A stretch of 64,000 nucleotides of DNA, from assembly GCA_904063045.1 (NCBI GenBank), contig CAJFCJ010000025.1, forward strand, positions 248,001 through 312,000. The letters are read 5' to 3'. The notes below the pieces were generated by a model. It was not told the DNA's origin. It saw nothing but the letters and a program-made list of their open reading frames with translations, and did no database searches. Shown here in pieces: positions 40,201-51,919 of the stretch. Position numbers and translations under genes: made by a program. Every line of letters begins with the position of its first letter. Position 1 is the first letter of the stretch. Source of the DNA: Dimorphilus gyrociliatus. Taxonomy: Eukaryota; Annelida; Polychaeta; Dinophilidae.

Positions 40201-40750
40201 TGGACATAAGATTTATAAATTATATACAAATATATATGGGAAGAATTCAGAGCATAAAATAAAACAAAAAGAACAAGTTCTAGCTCAACTGCCATAGAGG
40301 TCGCTTGTTCATGCGAAAAGGAAGTGTTTGTAAAGTAATTGTTGTTGACAAGATACCGCGATTTTTTGGCATTAGCATACAGTTATTTTGTTTTTGGTTA
40401 GCGCTTGATTACTAGTTTACTATCTGCTGTGAACTCTTTTTCACATGACAAGATGCTTGGAAAAGGAAAATGGTACAGTTAGAAGAAAGTAGAAAGGAAA
40501 GAAAGAGACTTAATATTTTCATTAAGTAGTCTGCCTATTCTTTATACGTTTATGACGTAGTAGAAAATAATTGCGATCCATTCTATCTATCATTCCAATA
40601 TATATATATAATAGATATTTTCCCTGTTTTGCAGTTTCGACAAGTTCCAAGCTTATTTTTATCAATAATCAAATCTTTATTTATTTAGAATGCTTAATTA
40701 CCAATTAAAGCATGAAGAAAAGAAACACTGAGTTAATCATCTTATATCTG
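36740..40750. other. Intergenic spacer between two converging genes
   Basis: No exon supported. It contains CT-rich (36812-36860) and TA (37213-37245) arrays and a CGCCATCT octamer at 38708. It separates the 3' ends of the plus-strand Ig gene and the minus-strand aminotransferase gene. Confidence 0.5.
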
Positions 40751-40754
40751 TGGT

Positions 40755-40760
40755 TTTATT
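40755..40760 (-). other. Candidate polyadenylation signal (AATAAA) of the aminotransferase gene
   Basis: TTTATT on the plus strand reads AATAAA on the gene's strand, about 70 bases after the TAA stop at 40831-40833. Confidence 0.5.
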
Positions 40761-40830
40761 GACTACTAATTATCGTGCCAAGAGTAGAAGGAAAAGAGAT
40801 CGAGCTCTACGAAAGAATACAAAGGCTGTT

Positions 40831-43800
40831 TTAGTAGCAAACGTCTTTTTCTTTTTCAACCAGCTGCTTCAAAATGCTCATCTTTTCTGGTTCCGGTTCA
40901 ATATCTTTAAGGACCAAAACGGCTTCTTTTAACTTGTTAATATCCTCCCTATCTACATAACACGGTAGACTTATACGAACGTAAATTTCTTCCTGAAGTA
41001 GAAAGAAAGAGAGTATAGTATTTACATTGTAGTTAACACGGCAAAGTAATTAATCTGTTGAGAGAGGGAGTGTGTAATAAATTAATTAAAAACGTTATTT
41101 GTCGTTAAAATGCTGCTGACATCTGCTCTAAAGAATGTAACGTTTAAGGACACTTTTGTGTTTAATTTGAAAGTTTACCGCACTTTTTTTTCACACGCCC
41201 ACTCGGCTGGCGGTCATCATTTTGAGTGAACATCCATCTGTCGAAATCTAGCCCTTTTCTTTTTGTTTTATTTTTAACGAAATATCCCGCCCCCTTTCTC
41301 AACCTTGCATTCGTTTAACCTTTTTAGACTAAAAGTGATACTATTCAAAAAGAATAGGAGGATCTTTTAATCAATAATATCTTATTATGTAAATTAAACC
41401 TTTTCACTAGATCTGTATGCCATGAAAATGGTAATAGGAAACTATCTCAAAGACTGTCACTCGCTAATCTACCTAATTCTCCCTAATCCGCTCGCGCTAA
41501 CGTACTCTCGAATTATTATTGGATTTTAGACGTACTTAACCTTACATTAACTTTTAGACTATTTTTCCTATTAAAATCACTATTAAATTCAATAAGAAGG
41601 GATGGGGGAGGTTAAAAAGGTGAACATGCTGGTACTTGTTACTTGAGAATACTTCTTTTTAAATGATGACAAATGGGTGGATTGAAATAAAAATAATGAA
41701 TTTTATGAAAGGAATTTGTACGCTTTCCTTTCCTACTATTTTTTTCAGCCTATAAACTTCGACCTTTTATTGCATGGGTATCAAGAAACTATGAAAAGAT
41801 AAATAACAAGTTGAACAAAGTTGACTGTTATTGCATTTATTAGTACGGTTACGCTTACCAGCTGCTCGAGAAAGAATAGGCGAACCCGGATTTTATAGTC
41901 TTCTCTTAGAGCCATCCCCAATAAAGTTGCCCCAATCTGGAATGGAATTATATTAATGGACGACATGATAACGAAAAATCTCTAGTAGAACTAACTATAG
42001 ATTTAGGGAATGCTTTCGTATCGGGAATTCTAACCAATCTAAGGCACGGTGCTCTTAAATCCTCACCCAATCCGATTTCTTCTGTTTCCCAAGCAGAACT
42101 TAGCTCCTGTACGGTCCAATCACCCAGACTTTTCGTGTAATCCCTTATCGCCGCCTGTTGACAGGGTTATTACAAATAGGGTCAAAGAAAAAAGAGAGAG
42201 AGACAGGAAAAAAGGGGAATAGGGGGAGGGATGGAGGGAGAGATAGAGAGAGAGGGGGTGGGAGGAGAAAAGAGATATCATAATTAGAAATGCATAAATG
42301 TACAAGAATAAAAGAATTTGAAAGCGAAAGAAAAATGATGCAGAAGGATCTTTAAATAACTTCTTTAGTTTAGATTTCAGAAAATATCATCATTTAGATG
42401 CTATTCCTGGAATAAGAACGTACCCTTCCTAACCAATCGATAAAATCGAAGGCGGCAAAAGCGGCCGTAAATGCTCCTTCTTCCCGAGTTCCCTGCCAAA
42501 CAAAATCTCCCGGATACGGTTCCTTGTATTTGTTTGATGTGACGACCGGGAAAATCCTCTCCTTATGACTTTGAGCAGTCCAAAGAAAAGCGCATCCTCG
42601 ACACGTTAGACCCCATTTGTAAAGATTCCCTGTATTTTGAATATTTTAAAACTTCAGTCTATAATTTGTCAATACGAAAGCTATGGTTACATATAATTTT
42701 AACACCAGCTAATAATGTCTTTAAAATAAGCTGTTTATATCTCCAGCTGTCCCATAAAAGAGAGAAGGATTCTATATATCTTTCCCCTATCCTCCTAGTT
42801 AATTTTATTCGAGAATACAACCAAGACTGCAATAGGGAATTATTTTTTCAGCTAACAATTTTAAAACAGGGAGATTTGAGCTATTTAATCTTAAAATTCC
42901 AAAATCCCGACCTAAAAATAATTCGTATACAGTTTACCACCAATCTACTAATATGTAGTAGAAAAATATATGCGCATACATAGACGCTATATTTATATAT
43001 GCAGTCTTAGTCACAATAGAGAAGGCTGATGGATCTATAAGAAATAAATATAATTTAGGAGTTTTTTTATCGATTATGTAGATAGCGTAACAATTTACTT
43101 TTATAAAAGGAATAACAATAATAAATTCAAAAAGATTTCATCAAAAAGTTAGCTCCTTTAACCTTATTTCCTTTTCTTTTTTATTGTTTGTATACTATAA
43201 ATATAACCTATTTTTTTACCCATTTTCCTATTTTATATATTTCTCCCATCCTATCCTACCCATACTCTTATTCTACTCTCCCCTTTTTGTTATGTATAGG
43301 GAATTATCCGCTAGTAAGCATTTTGTTTATTAACAAATTAAGATAATTTGACTGATTAAATTTGAAAAGCTACTGACTTATCATTTTAGTCTATTAGTTA
43401 ATGAATGAAGGATAAAATAAAGAAGAATTTGCTAATCTATATTAAGTTTGATTATTTTTTTTCTATTTTTTTATATCTATCAATCAACCTGACTACCTCT
43501 TCCTCTCCTCCCCCCTTCCCCTCCTCTACGTCTCTCTCTCTTTCTCTCTCTATTACAGACACATACACATGCTATCTCCGTCTCAATTTCTTTTCACTTT
43601 ATTCATCCTTTCCATGTTGTTTCCTTTACCTTATACTTAGCATATCCTTATACTAATATATATATATATATACAGTATATACTGTATATACAGTGTCTGA
43701 ATATACAGCATATCATATCTATACTGAGTATTTATATAGAAAAATTTGAAACTAGAATAAAGGGAATATCCTAAGATTAGTCAAGTATTTATCTTTATAT

Positions 43801-45490
43801 TAAAGGATAATTAACAATTAACCGTAATTATTTGGTCATTAGTACTTAGAAGTAAAATGATTCAAAATGGCTGTTTAATTTCTACCAAAACGTTAAAAAT
43901 ACAAATAAATAATCAATAACGCCATCTGTTTGCCATTGAAGGAAAATAAAATTGTCAAGGCAAAAGTTAAGGACGAATGGAGAGAGGAAAAAGAAGACTT
44001 AGGATATGGCAGGAATGGAGGAAATGATAAAAAATGATCTATTAAAAAGCATTTATGCAAACGTGGAAAAAGTTTTGACTTAATTGAAAAAGTATAGATT
44101 CTTTCAAGTGTAGAGTGTTAGTTCAATATTAAGCGAAACATGGGATTCGACCGTCAATTCATAGTTCGTCATGGGCATAATTCTTCGTCTGTCGAAATAA
44201 ATTTTCCATATTCCCTAAATACCTATTACGTAATAGTAATTTATTCGAAAACCACTTTATGGTGGCTTTTTGTGTTGTGTAGAAAGACCTACATTAATCA
44301 ATAATAAATTAGAAATATTGTTATGCTTATTACAAAGAAAAAATTCTACATAAGCGTACATTATTAAGATATTATTGAAATTCTCGCCTTCCTTAGGGTG
44401 TCATGTCCCTCGGGCTTAGCATTTATCAGCCTAAGATTGCTAATCAAAACAAAATTTCTCCATTCCTTTATCTTACAAATTTTTTACAGATATATTTTAT
44501 AAACCCTGTATTTTTATTAGTTATGACCCAAATTGTTTTAATGCCGAGCATTCTTTCACTTAAAAAGAATCTAGAATAAAAAAATACAACTTACCAATGT
44601 AGAAATCGGCTTCGTAACTTGGTACATCTAAATCTACTTGATTTGGTCCGTGAGCAGCATCTATGATTGTTATAATGGAACGATTTCTACATTCGGTAGT
44701 AAGCTCTTTCAGAGGGAAAAGAATTGATGGAATGGAAGAGATATGATCTATATTATGAAAATAGATTATAAGGAATAATAGTTTCAAAATGATTAAAATA
44801 AATAGCTTTATTCAATTAACCGATTATCGCTACTTTTATTCCGGGATGAGCATCCATATATTCGGTATATTGTCTAACGATTTCCTCTTTAGTTGGGATA
44901 GGGAATTTTATGTCCAAAGAGTGCACTATAGCTCCTACAGTTATTTATTTATTGATTATTAATTATGCAAATCAAGTTTATTAGAGATCTTACCGAGAGT
45001 CTCGCTTTGTTGTTTGGCAATATTTTTGATCGAAGAATAAGAAAAGTTATTCAAAAGAATACCGTCGTTAGCTTGCAATTTTAAAGATTTTAGAGCATCA
45101 TTAACACCTCTTGTTGCATTCTCAACAAAGACAATATCTTCTTTTTCAGCTCTGACAAAGTTAGCTAACTTCTCAAGACTCGTATTGTAGGCTTCATTTC
45201 TCACGTTTCCATTAATATACCATGCATCTGGATGATTTTCCATAATTAATTCGTGCCTATAAAATTGAATCTCATATATTGAAGAAAACTTTTTAACATT
45301 GCAACTTTGATTATTAGCATCCTTGATTAGAGAAGAAAGCAACAAATTGAGAATAAACTTACTGTCTTTTCGCTTCAATAACTTTCTTAGGGGCAGCCCC
45401 GAAAGAACCATTGTTCAAAAGGACATCGTCAGTACTTAAATAAAATTCTTGTTCCTTCAGAGCTTTGCCAAATGCTGGTGGTTGACTCAT
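40831..45490 (-). CDS. PLP-dependent class V aminotransferase, isopenicillin-N-epimerase-like
   Basis: Eight exons join cleanly on the minus strand: 45490-45363, 45256-44994, 44934-44821, 44747-44595, 42629-42424, 42154-41996, 41936-41859, 40992-40831, giving 420 residues. The start MSQPPAFGKAL is followed by LNNGSFGAAPKKV, the usual N-terminal Gly-Ser loop of this group. Exon 2 carries HPDAWYINGN and FVENATRGVN. Exons 3-4 carry a DHISSIP stretch and DAAHGPNQ, where the Asp is the expected PLP ring contact. Exon 5 starts GNLYKWG, whose Lys should form the internal aldimine with PLP, and holds WQGTREEGAF. The last exon has IYVRISLP. All expected cofactor motifs are intact, so the protein looks active. 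Family members in animals are cytosolic and their substrates are mostly unknown; epimerase activity should not be assumed. Exon 6 uses a GTTAGT donor, which I chose for phase. Length is near the family's usual 400-430 residues. Confidence 0.9.
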
Positions 45491-45499
45491 AATTACGTT

Positions 45500-48400
45500 T
45501 TATCGAGATTGTTTCTACTGCTTTTTGGAAAAAACGAGATAGAACGTTGGATGAATATTGAATAGAGGATGCTGAAATATTGATAGATAGATTGTCTTTG
45601 TTATTGTATTAGCGTGTAGAATTAACGGAAGTTAGTGGATTCTTATAACCTGGTCTAATCGCAATTATTTCGTCACTAGATGACAGCCGTGATAAAGAAG
45701 CGGCTAATAATTGTCATGTTTATTATTTGATTTATGAGTAAAGGATTGTCTGAAATTAGAATAGCCCAATTTTTAACGTTATCAGTTCCCTGTTATTTTT
45801 ATTTTTAAATATTTCTTCTTGAGGTTAGGACCGTGTCGTTTTAATTCTATGTAAACCAATCATTATCTAGATTTGATAAAAGAAAATCCTTGAAATCACA
45901 TCTATGAACAAGTCTTAACCCAGATGTTATCTTGTTCATTTAGAGTGACATGAAGGATGTTATTTTACATAAGAAATCTTTTTAATTTACATAACCTTGG
46001 AAATTATTGCTCATTAGTAATTAACCACTCATCTTCTTAAAAACTTCTTAAAACACCCTCTTTGTTGTTATTCCTCTAATTAACCCTATATCTTCCTTCT
46101 CACTGTATTATTACGTAATTGAACTAATATATATTCATAGGTTACATAACCTTAGACAGATGTCTTTCAAACTAATGTTCGTTTGGGCGGAAAGTAAATG
46201 CTTTCCTCGCAACGTTTGCCAATTTTTTCCAGTTAGGATAGATGAATATGTACAGTATATGTACATTTGTGTCCAGAGGAAGGAGGTTAAGAAAAAGGCA
46301 TCATACCCACATACACACATATAAAAAGAAATTATAGGGTATAGAAAGGGGTCAGGAATTTTAACACAAAATAAAGTTTACATCATATAAAATTATATAG
46401 CAGCGCCATCTTGTGTATAAATCGGGGTCAGAAGAAGTAAATAACATCAACCAATCGCTCATAAGTAATTTGGATAAAAAGTATGAATAGTCTTCCGATT
46501 ATCAAGTTTATTCAAATTACTAGTTTAGACTAATAAATGGGCTATATTAATATATATATAAGTTATATTATATATGTATATTTATTTATCTATATATGAT
46601 GATCAATTAAGTGAAAATGTACGGTAATTGAATTAATCTATAACTCAAATTAGACGGCTATAGAGAAAAGACTAAATAATTGTGATTGTAAACACAGCTA
46701 TTAAGAAATATATGAAAATTAGTCATTCATTTGTATTTGATAAGGATCAGGTGATTCATGTGTTTTAGTTATTTCTCTGTATTGTTATCTCTTGAGAAAT
46801 AGATGGTTCGATGTTTCCTTAACTGGACAATTCAATATTTTGAACAGTAACGACAGACTCGTTTCTTGTTATAGTTTTCATTCTAAAAGCATGAGTTAAT
46901 GAATGAATGAATAAATAAATGTAAATACTAATATATATACCGTCTGTATATTATATATATATATGTACACTTGTATGAACGAATGAATAAGTGAGAGGGA
47001 GACAATCGTTCTTTAATGACTTAGCGTATATAAAAGATCCAAAAAAACCTCTTAACTATACTCTAGCAACTAAAAAGGGGTATTTAGAAGCTTGAAGAGA
47101 AGATGGAAAACATAGGAGATAAAACTTACCTTATCAAGAAAACCTTAGTAATTCCGAGTATAATAGACTTAGCTTAATTATTTTTAATTTCTTCTTAGGG
47201 TGATATAATACATACTTTTCAAAATGGGTATCTTTGTGTATTTAAATGTAATATTTATATATATATTCTATTAAATATCATTTACCTAGTTATATATCCT
47301 ATATATAGGACAATGTAAGATCTTTTCCTATTCAGAGGTGTTTTGTTCATTATTTTGAAAGAATTAACAAGTAAAAATTTGATAATAGGAATATAGAATT
47401 TCATTTTAAAAATCGTTTTTTCTCGTTTTGCACAAGGAGATTTCATCAAACTCTATGTAATTGTCTTAACTTAGTGATTCCTTTACAATTACTTATAGGA
47501 ATATATACATATAATAAGCTCTCTATCCTATATCTTGCTCGTTATTATAATAATTGAATAAATGTATACATATATGTATATTCTGAAGATAGTTTATATC
47601 TGCCGAACACGTAAGCATTTGATGTTTTTTTTTACGCTGTTTACCGTAAAGTAATCGCAATTAATCAGTTTTATTCTAAAAAACTAATCTCTTTTATATT
47701 CGCAGACAACGTATCCTTATCTGTTCGTTTTCAAAAGAAATTTTAAGATTTTCAATATCAGAAAAGTAGTATTTTAAAGAGTTAATAGCGTATTATATCT
47801 ACTTTATGTCTATTTTATTCTCTATTTTATCCTTCAACTATTTCTCATCGACTATATAATTTTCATTATTTTAAAAAGTATTTTTGTGATTGTTACATCT
47901 CTCCGATATGAAAAAAATAACGCTTTTATTCATAGGCTTTCCATGCCCTCAAAGATTATCTCAGTTTTATGATAAGAAAGACTAGTTCACTAATTAAGTT
48001 TGTAAGGAAAGGGAAAAGTAGGTGGGCGGTAGAATTTATCTTTGACAAGTAGAGGATCTTATTTGTTTGCTGTTTACAACTCAAAGTAAACAAAGAGAAT
48101 TTAGAGTTGAATTGGGTATGTTTTATACAAAATGTAGATATAATGTTTGTTCATATGTTTTGATAACTAACTATAGAATCATGAACGAAAAATAACAACA
48201 TTCAAATGAAATTCTCCTAATTCTGCATTCTCTTTGTCTTTATTTAATAAAAAACAATAGAAAACCTCAGGGAAAATTAAGAAGGTCTAAAAAAGAATAA
48301 AGATGAGAGATTTTTAACTTCTTTTTGCCAACTAATCCTTATATTAGAAGTATACTGTATATAAGAAGATACAGTATATAGCCTTTATTTTTCGCTAAAC

Positions 48401-49600
48401 GCTAAGATTTACTTCATTTTAAGTTGAGGAATAGAAGTTTAACTAATAATCAACGTAACAAACCACTTTTTAATTTATATCTCTTTGCTAGACATGTTAC
48501 AAAGAGATGGACAGGACTGATGTAGCGCTTTTCCCTCATTTTTAGTCACGTACAGAATGACGTCAAAAGGTAAAAAGATTCGCATTCTGTCGCCAACAGT
48601 TGGACAAACCACTTTATAGTTGATAATTGGTATGTACGCAACTATTTTACTTCTTTTTTCTAGCAAATTCTTTTAACAAGAGATAATATTTAAGTTATTC
48701 CTTCTCTATATTATTCTTATTTTTTCTATTACGATTTATACGAAAAAATATTTCTCTCTCTTTTCGTAACACAAAGTTTTTATTTGTTAATATTTAATGA
48801 AATGATTATTTGTGTAAATATTATCCATATCTAAAGAAAGAATATTATAAATTGTTTATAAATATGTATATACATATCTATATTTACATTTTTAAATACT
48901 ATATATTTGATTTTCTTTATATATCTTAATATGTATACAATTGTAGTTATTCTTAATATATATATACAGTATATATAGTAGATGGTATGTTAAACTCTAT
49001 GTACACATAATATATTAATATATTTTATTAAAATAATAGAGACTAATCAAATTGTAGGAATAATTTATTTACACTCTGTGTTTTTTGTTAATAAAGCTAA
49101 AAATCTATTTAAATAATAGGTATTAAATCAAATGGTTAATTTATTTAGGAAGATAGGCTTAAACCGTGTAGAAACAGTTATTTAAGGAATTTTTAAGACA
49201 TATATATATGGTGACATATATATATATACATAAAGCAGTGATTCTGTTTAGAGAGTCCACTGAAGTTCGTCGTTGACCCTTGTTGATCTCCTAGAAAGTC
49301 TGTTACTTATCTCTTTCTAAGAATAACAAAAACTGAACTTAGACAATATGAGAGTTTTTCAAACTTGAAAATATTAGCATAAATATGCATCTATATAGAA
49401 TATATACATATATATATTTATACGTATTTTCTAATATTTAAGCTATACAGATTTCCTAAGTGCTAAGATTAGTAATTTATTCAATTTTTAAGGTTAAAGT
49501 ATTTACTTAATTATTTTTCTTATAAAGTAATAAAGTGAACGTGATAGGTTGAAGAAAGGAAAAGGTAAAGGAAATAAGCTTAATTTAATGATATATTCTT
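45500..49600. other. Spacer between the aminotransferase and peptide genes
   Basis: The 5' end of the minus-strand aminotransferase gene and the 5' side of the plus-strand peptide gene face each other here, so promoters of both should lie inside. I see no clear core promoter. TA-rich arrays are scattered through it, and a GCGCCATCT site lies at 46403. A 63-codon minus-strand frame at 48475-48666 is not repeat-derived but has no splice or homology support. Confidence 0.4.
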
Positions 49601-49621
49601 TCTCTTCATGAAAACAGGAAG

Positions 49622-49935
49622 ATGGGTCACCAAATTACTCTTTTCTTCCTTCTGGGAGTTTTCACTTTTTCGCTAGCGGCCTCCGGTTTGTTAATAATAC
49701 TTAATTATTTACTTAATGTAAATCTCTAAGTGCAATATCATATAACAACTATTTTACAGTTGATAAATCAGTGGAAGATATGGTTTCGGCTGATGCTGGT
49801 TTAATCTGGGGCAAAAGGTTCATTACGTATCCTCAAATGCCAGATACAGGCAAAAACTTCTGCCAGATGCTCACCAAAACTTACCAGTCGTTTGCCGTTT
49901 GTATGCGTTTGAAAAGCCTTATCTGCCAAGGATAA
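49622..49935 (+). CDS. Small secreted peptide precursor with a GKR processing site
   Basis: Two coding exons, 49622-49685 and 49760-49935, joined in phase 1 across a 74-base intron, give 79 residues. Residues 1-20 are a strong signal peptide (MGHQITLFFLLGVFTFSLAA). The mature part runs VDKSVEDMVSADAGLIW-GKR-FITYPQMPDTGKN, then a tail with three cysteines spaced C-x12-C-x7-C and ending ICQG. Gly-Lys-Arg is the standard signal for dibasic cleavage and C-terminal amidation, so the first product would end ...GLIW-amide. The second half would be released as a Cys-bearing peptide, whose odd cysteine number suggests a dimer. I do not recognise the family. A neuropeptide or peptide-hormone precursor fits best, but a secreted effector is also possible. 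CAG just before GAAGATGG suggests a further intron in the 5' UTR. Confidence 0.75.
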
Positions 49936-49969
49936 GGATCAACAATCACCTACAAAGGCAAAAGCAGAC

Positions 49970-51910
49970 GATGAAAAAAAAAGTAAAAAAACAAACAACG
50001 ATGTTGAATCCATAACCAAAAAAATGATAAGAAAAAGAAAATGACAAAAAAAAATGTATTGAATTGACTTGTAATTTTAGAGGTAAAAACTAATAATTAT
50101 TCATAATATTCAATTAATTAATATTCATTAAATGTGTGTTAGTATTTAAAATGTTAATTAACAATAAAATAAAAAAACATGGAAAAGACTTTTTATTTTC
50201 TCTTGAATTTTAACATTATTAATAGTTGATTGATTAATGAAAAATACTATAAAAAAAGGAAATTTTAATCAATTAAACTCTTTTAAATAAATAAAACAAT
50301 GATATTTACTTTACGTATACTTTTATATATTTACTTTATTATCTTCGTTTTATATTAATTAGCTAAAAGATAGGTCTATGTAAATCACTCTTCTCTACTC
50401 AATTATCAATTGACTCTATGAAACGATTCTCTTTCTCACTCTTGCGTAAACAACATGTATAACTCATTAAAAAAGTTTGCCTTTGAAAGTATTTTTCACG
50501 TAGGAAAATAGAGATACTGTTTGTAATCTATATTACATTATATATTTATATAGTTTATGCCCCATAAACACTTTTATAGTTGAAAGGTAGAGAGAAAAGT
50601 CGCGAAGAAAAGAGTGAAGAATATATAATATGCTTTGATATCAGTCGTTGTATAATACAATGTTGAAGAAATTTGCAAGCTTTGCAGTTTTGTACTATTT
50701 CTAAAAGGCAATCAACTGTGTGTACTACTCGAGTGTTTACTTTCCTAGAAATCGAAAACCAAAAATTTTCTGGGTGTTCCTTAGTAGACTAGTTTATTTT
50801 TTTTTCTTTGATTAAGGGCAAAGAGAAAGGGAGTAATTTAAGATCTTCATTGAACCGTTACTATACGGATTTTTCGTAAATTGAAAGCATTTACAAGTAA
50901 ACCTTAATACAGAAAAACAATGACTCTATATAGTCAATAGAAAAGATTTATTTATTATTATTTTGGCTTTATATTGGTTTCTAATAAAAATAATGAATTT
51001 TACCAATAAGGTAACCTTTATTTTTACAACAAGTATAATTGTCATTTATTCATACATATATAGATCATAGATATAGATATTACATTAAAGAAAAAGAAAG
51101 GGATTCTTTTCCACTTTCACGACAATAAGTAGGCTAGAGTAAAGAATAAATATGAAAATGAGAATAATATGCAAACACCCCTATTTGCTAGCATTACTTA
51201 TGTTTCTCGTTAGATTTTCCTTTCGTTTTATTGCTGATTTTTCGTTTATCAATCCTAAAATAAATATGTTTTTTAACTTTCAAATGAATATTCATAGGTC
51301 GTATCCATTTTTCTTTAGTAGTTCTGTTATACTTGTTAATGTGTTCCCATATTGGGACATACTAACGTAGAGAATTACAGTCATCGTCATCCTTGTAGTT
51401 TTTATTATTTAGTGTTACACCTTCAAAAGATAAAAGATAGAGAGAAAGAGGAGGAGAAAGTGAAAATGACTGATTAAAAATAAACGGTAATATATCACAG
51501 TACCACTTAGCCTACTATTATAAAAAAAATTAATATATAATTGTCCTAATTAATCTAAAAGTTTCGTATTTGACCTCAGTAGCAAAATGCTATGTCAATA
51601 TATATTAATTAAAAGGTTAGGATATTTATAATGGGGGAGGAAAATAAAATTAATTCTTTCTAACTAGGGGAAATAAAATCTGTACATCCGTTAATTACTT
51701 TGTTCCTTATTATATAATTAAGCTAATATAAATTGAAATGGAAATGGACATAATTATTATAAACAATAAATTACTATATTTGTTTTATAGAATACAATTA
51801 AATAAATAAAATAGCGTTTTGTTTTGTTTATTTGTTTATTTGTTTTTTTTTATTATAAAAAACAATGGGAAGAATATGGATAATTATCTAATAATAAATA
51901 AATTCAACCA
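49970..51910. other. 3' flank of the peptide gene and spacer
   Basis: An A-rich 3' UTR-like stretch follows the stop, with AATAAA near 50164. After that I see no exon. On the minus strand, AATAAA hexamers (plus-strand TTTATT at 51827-51832 and 51835-51840) lie about 80 bases past the stop of the next gene and are its likely polyadenylation signals. Confidence 0.4.
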
Positions 51911-51919
51911 TTTCTCCTA

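Noticed and set aside
48475-48666. 63-codon minus-strand frame with mixed composition
   Set aside because: Composition is protein-like, but there is no supported splice site, partner exon or family match; kept only as a note.
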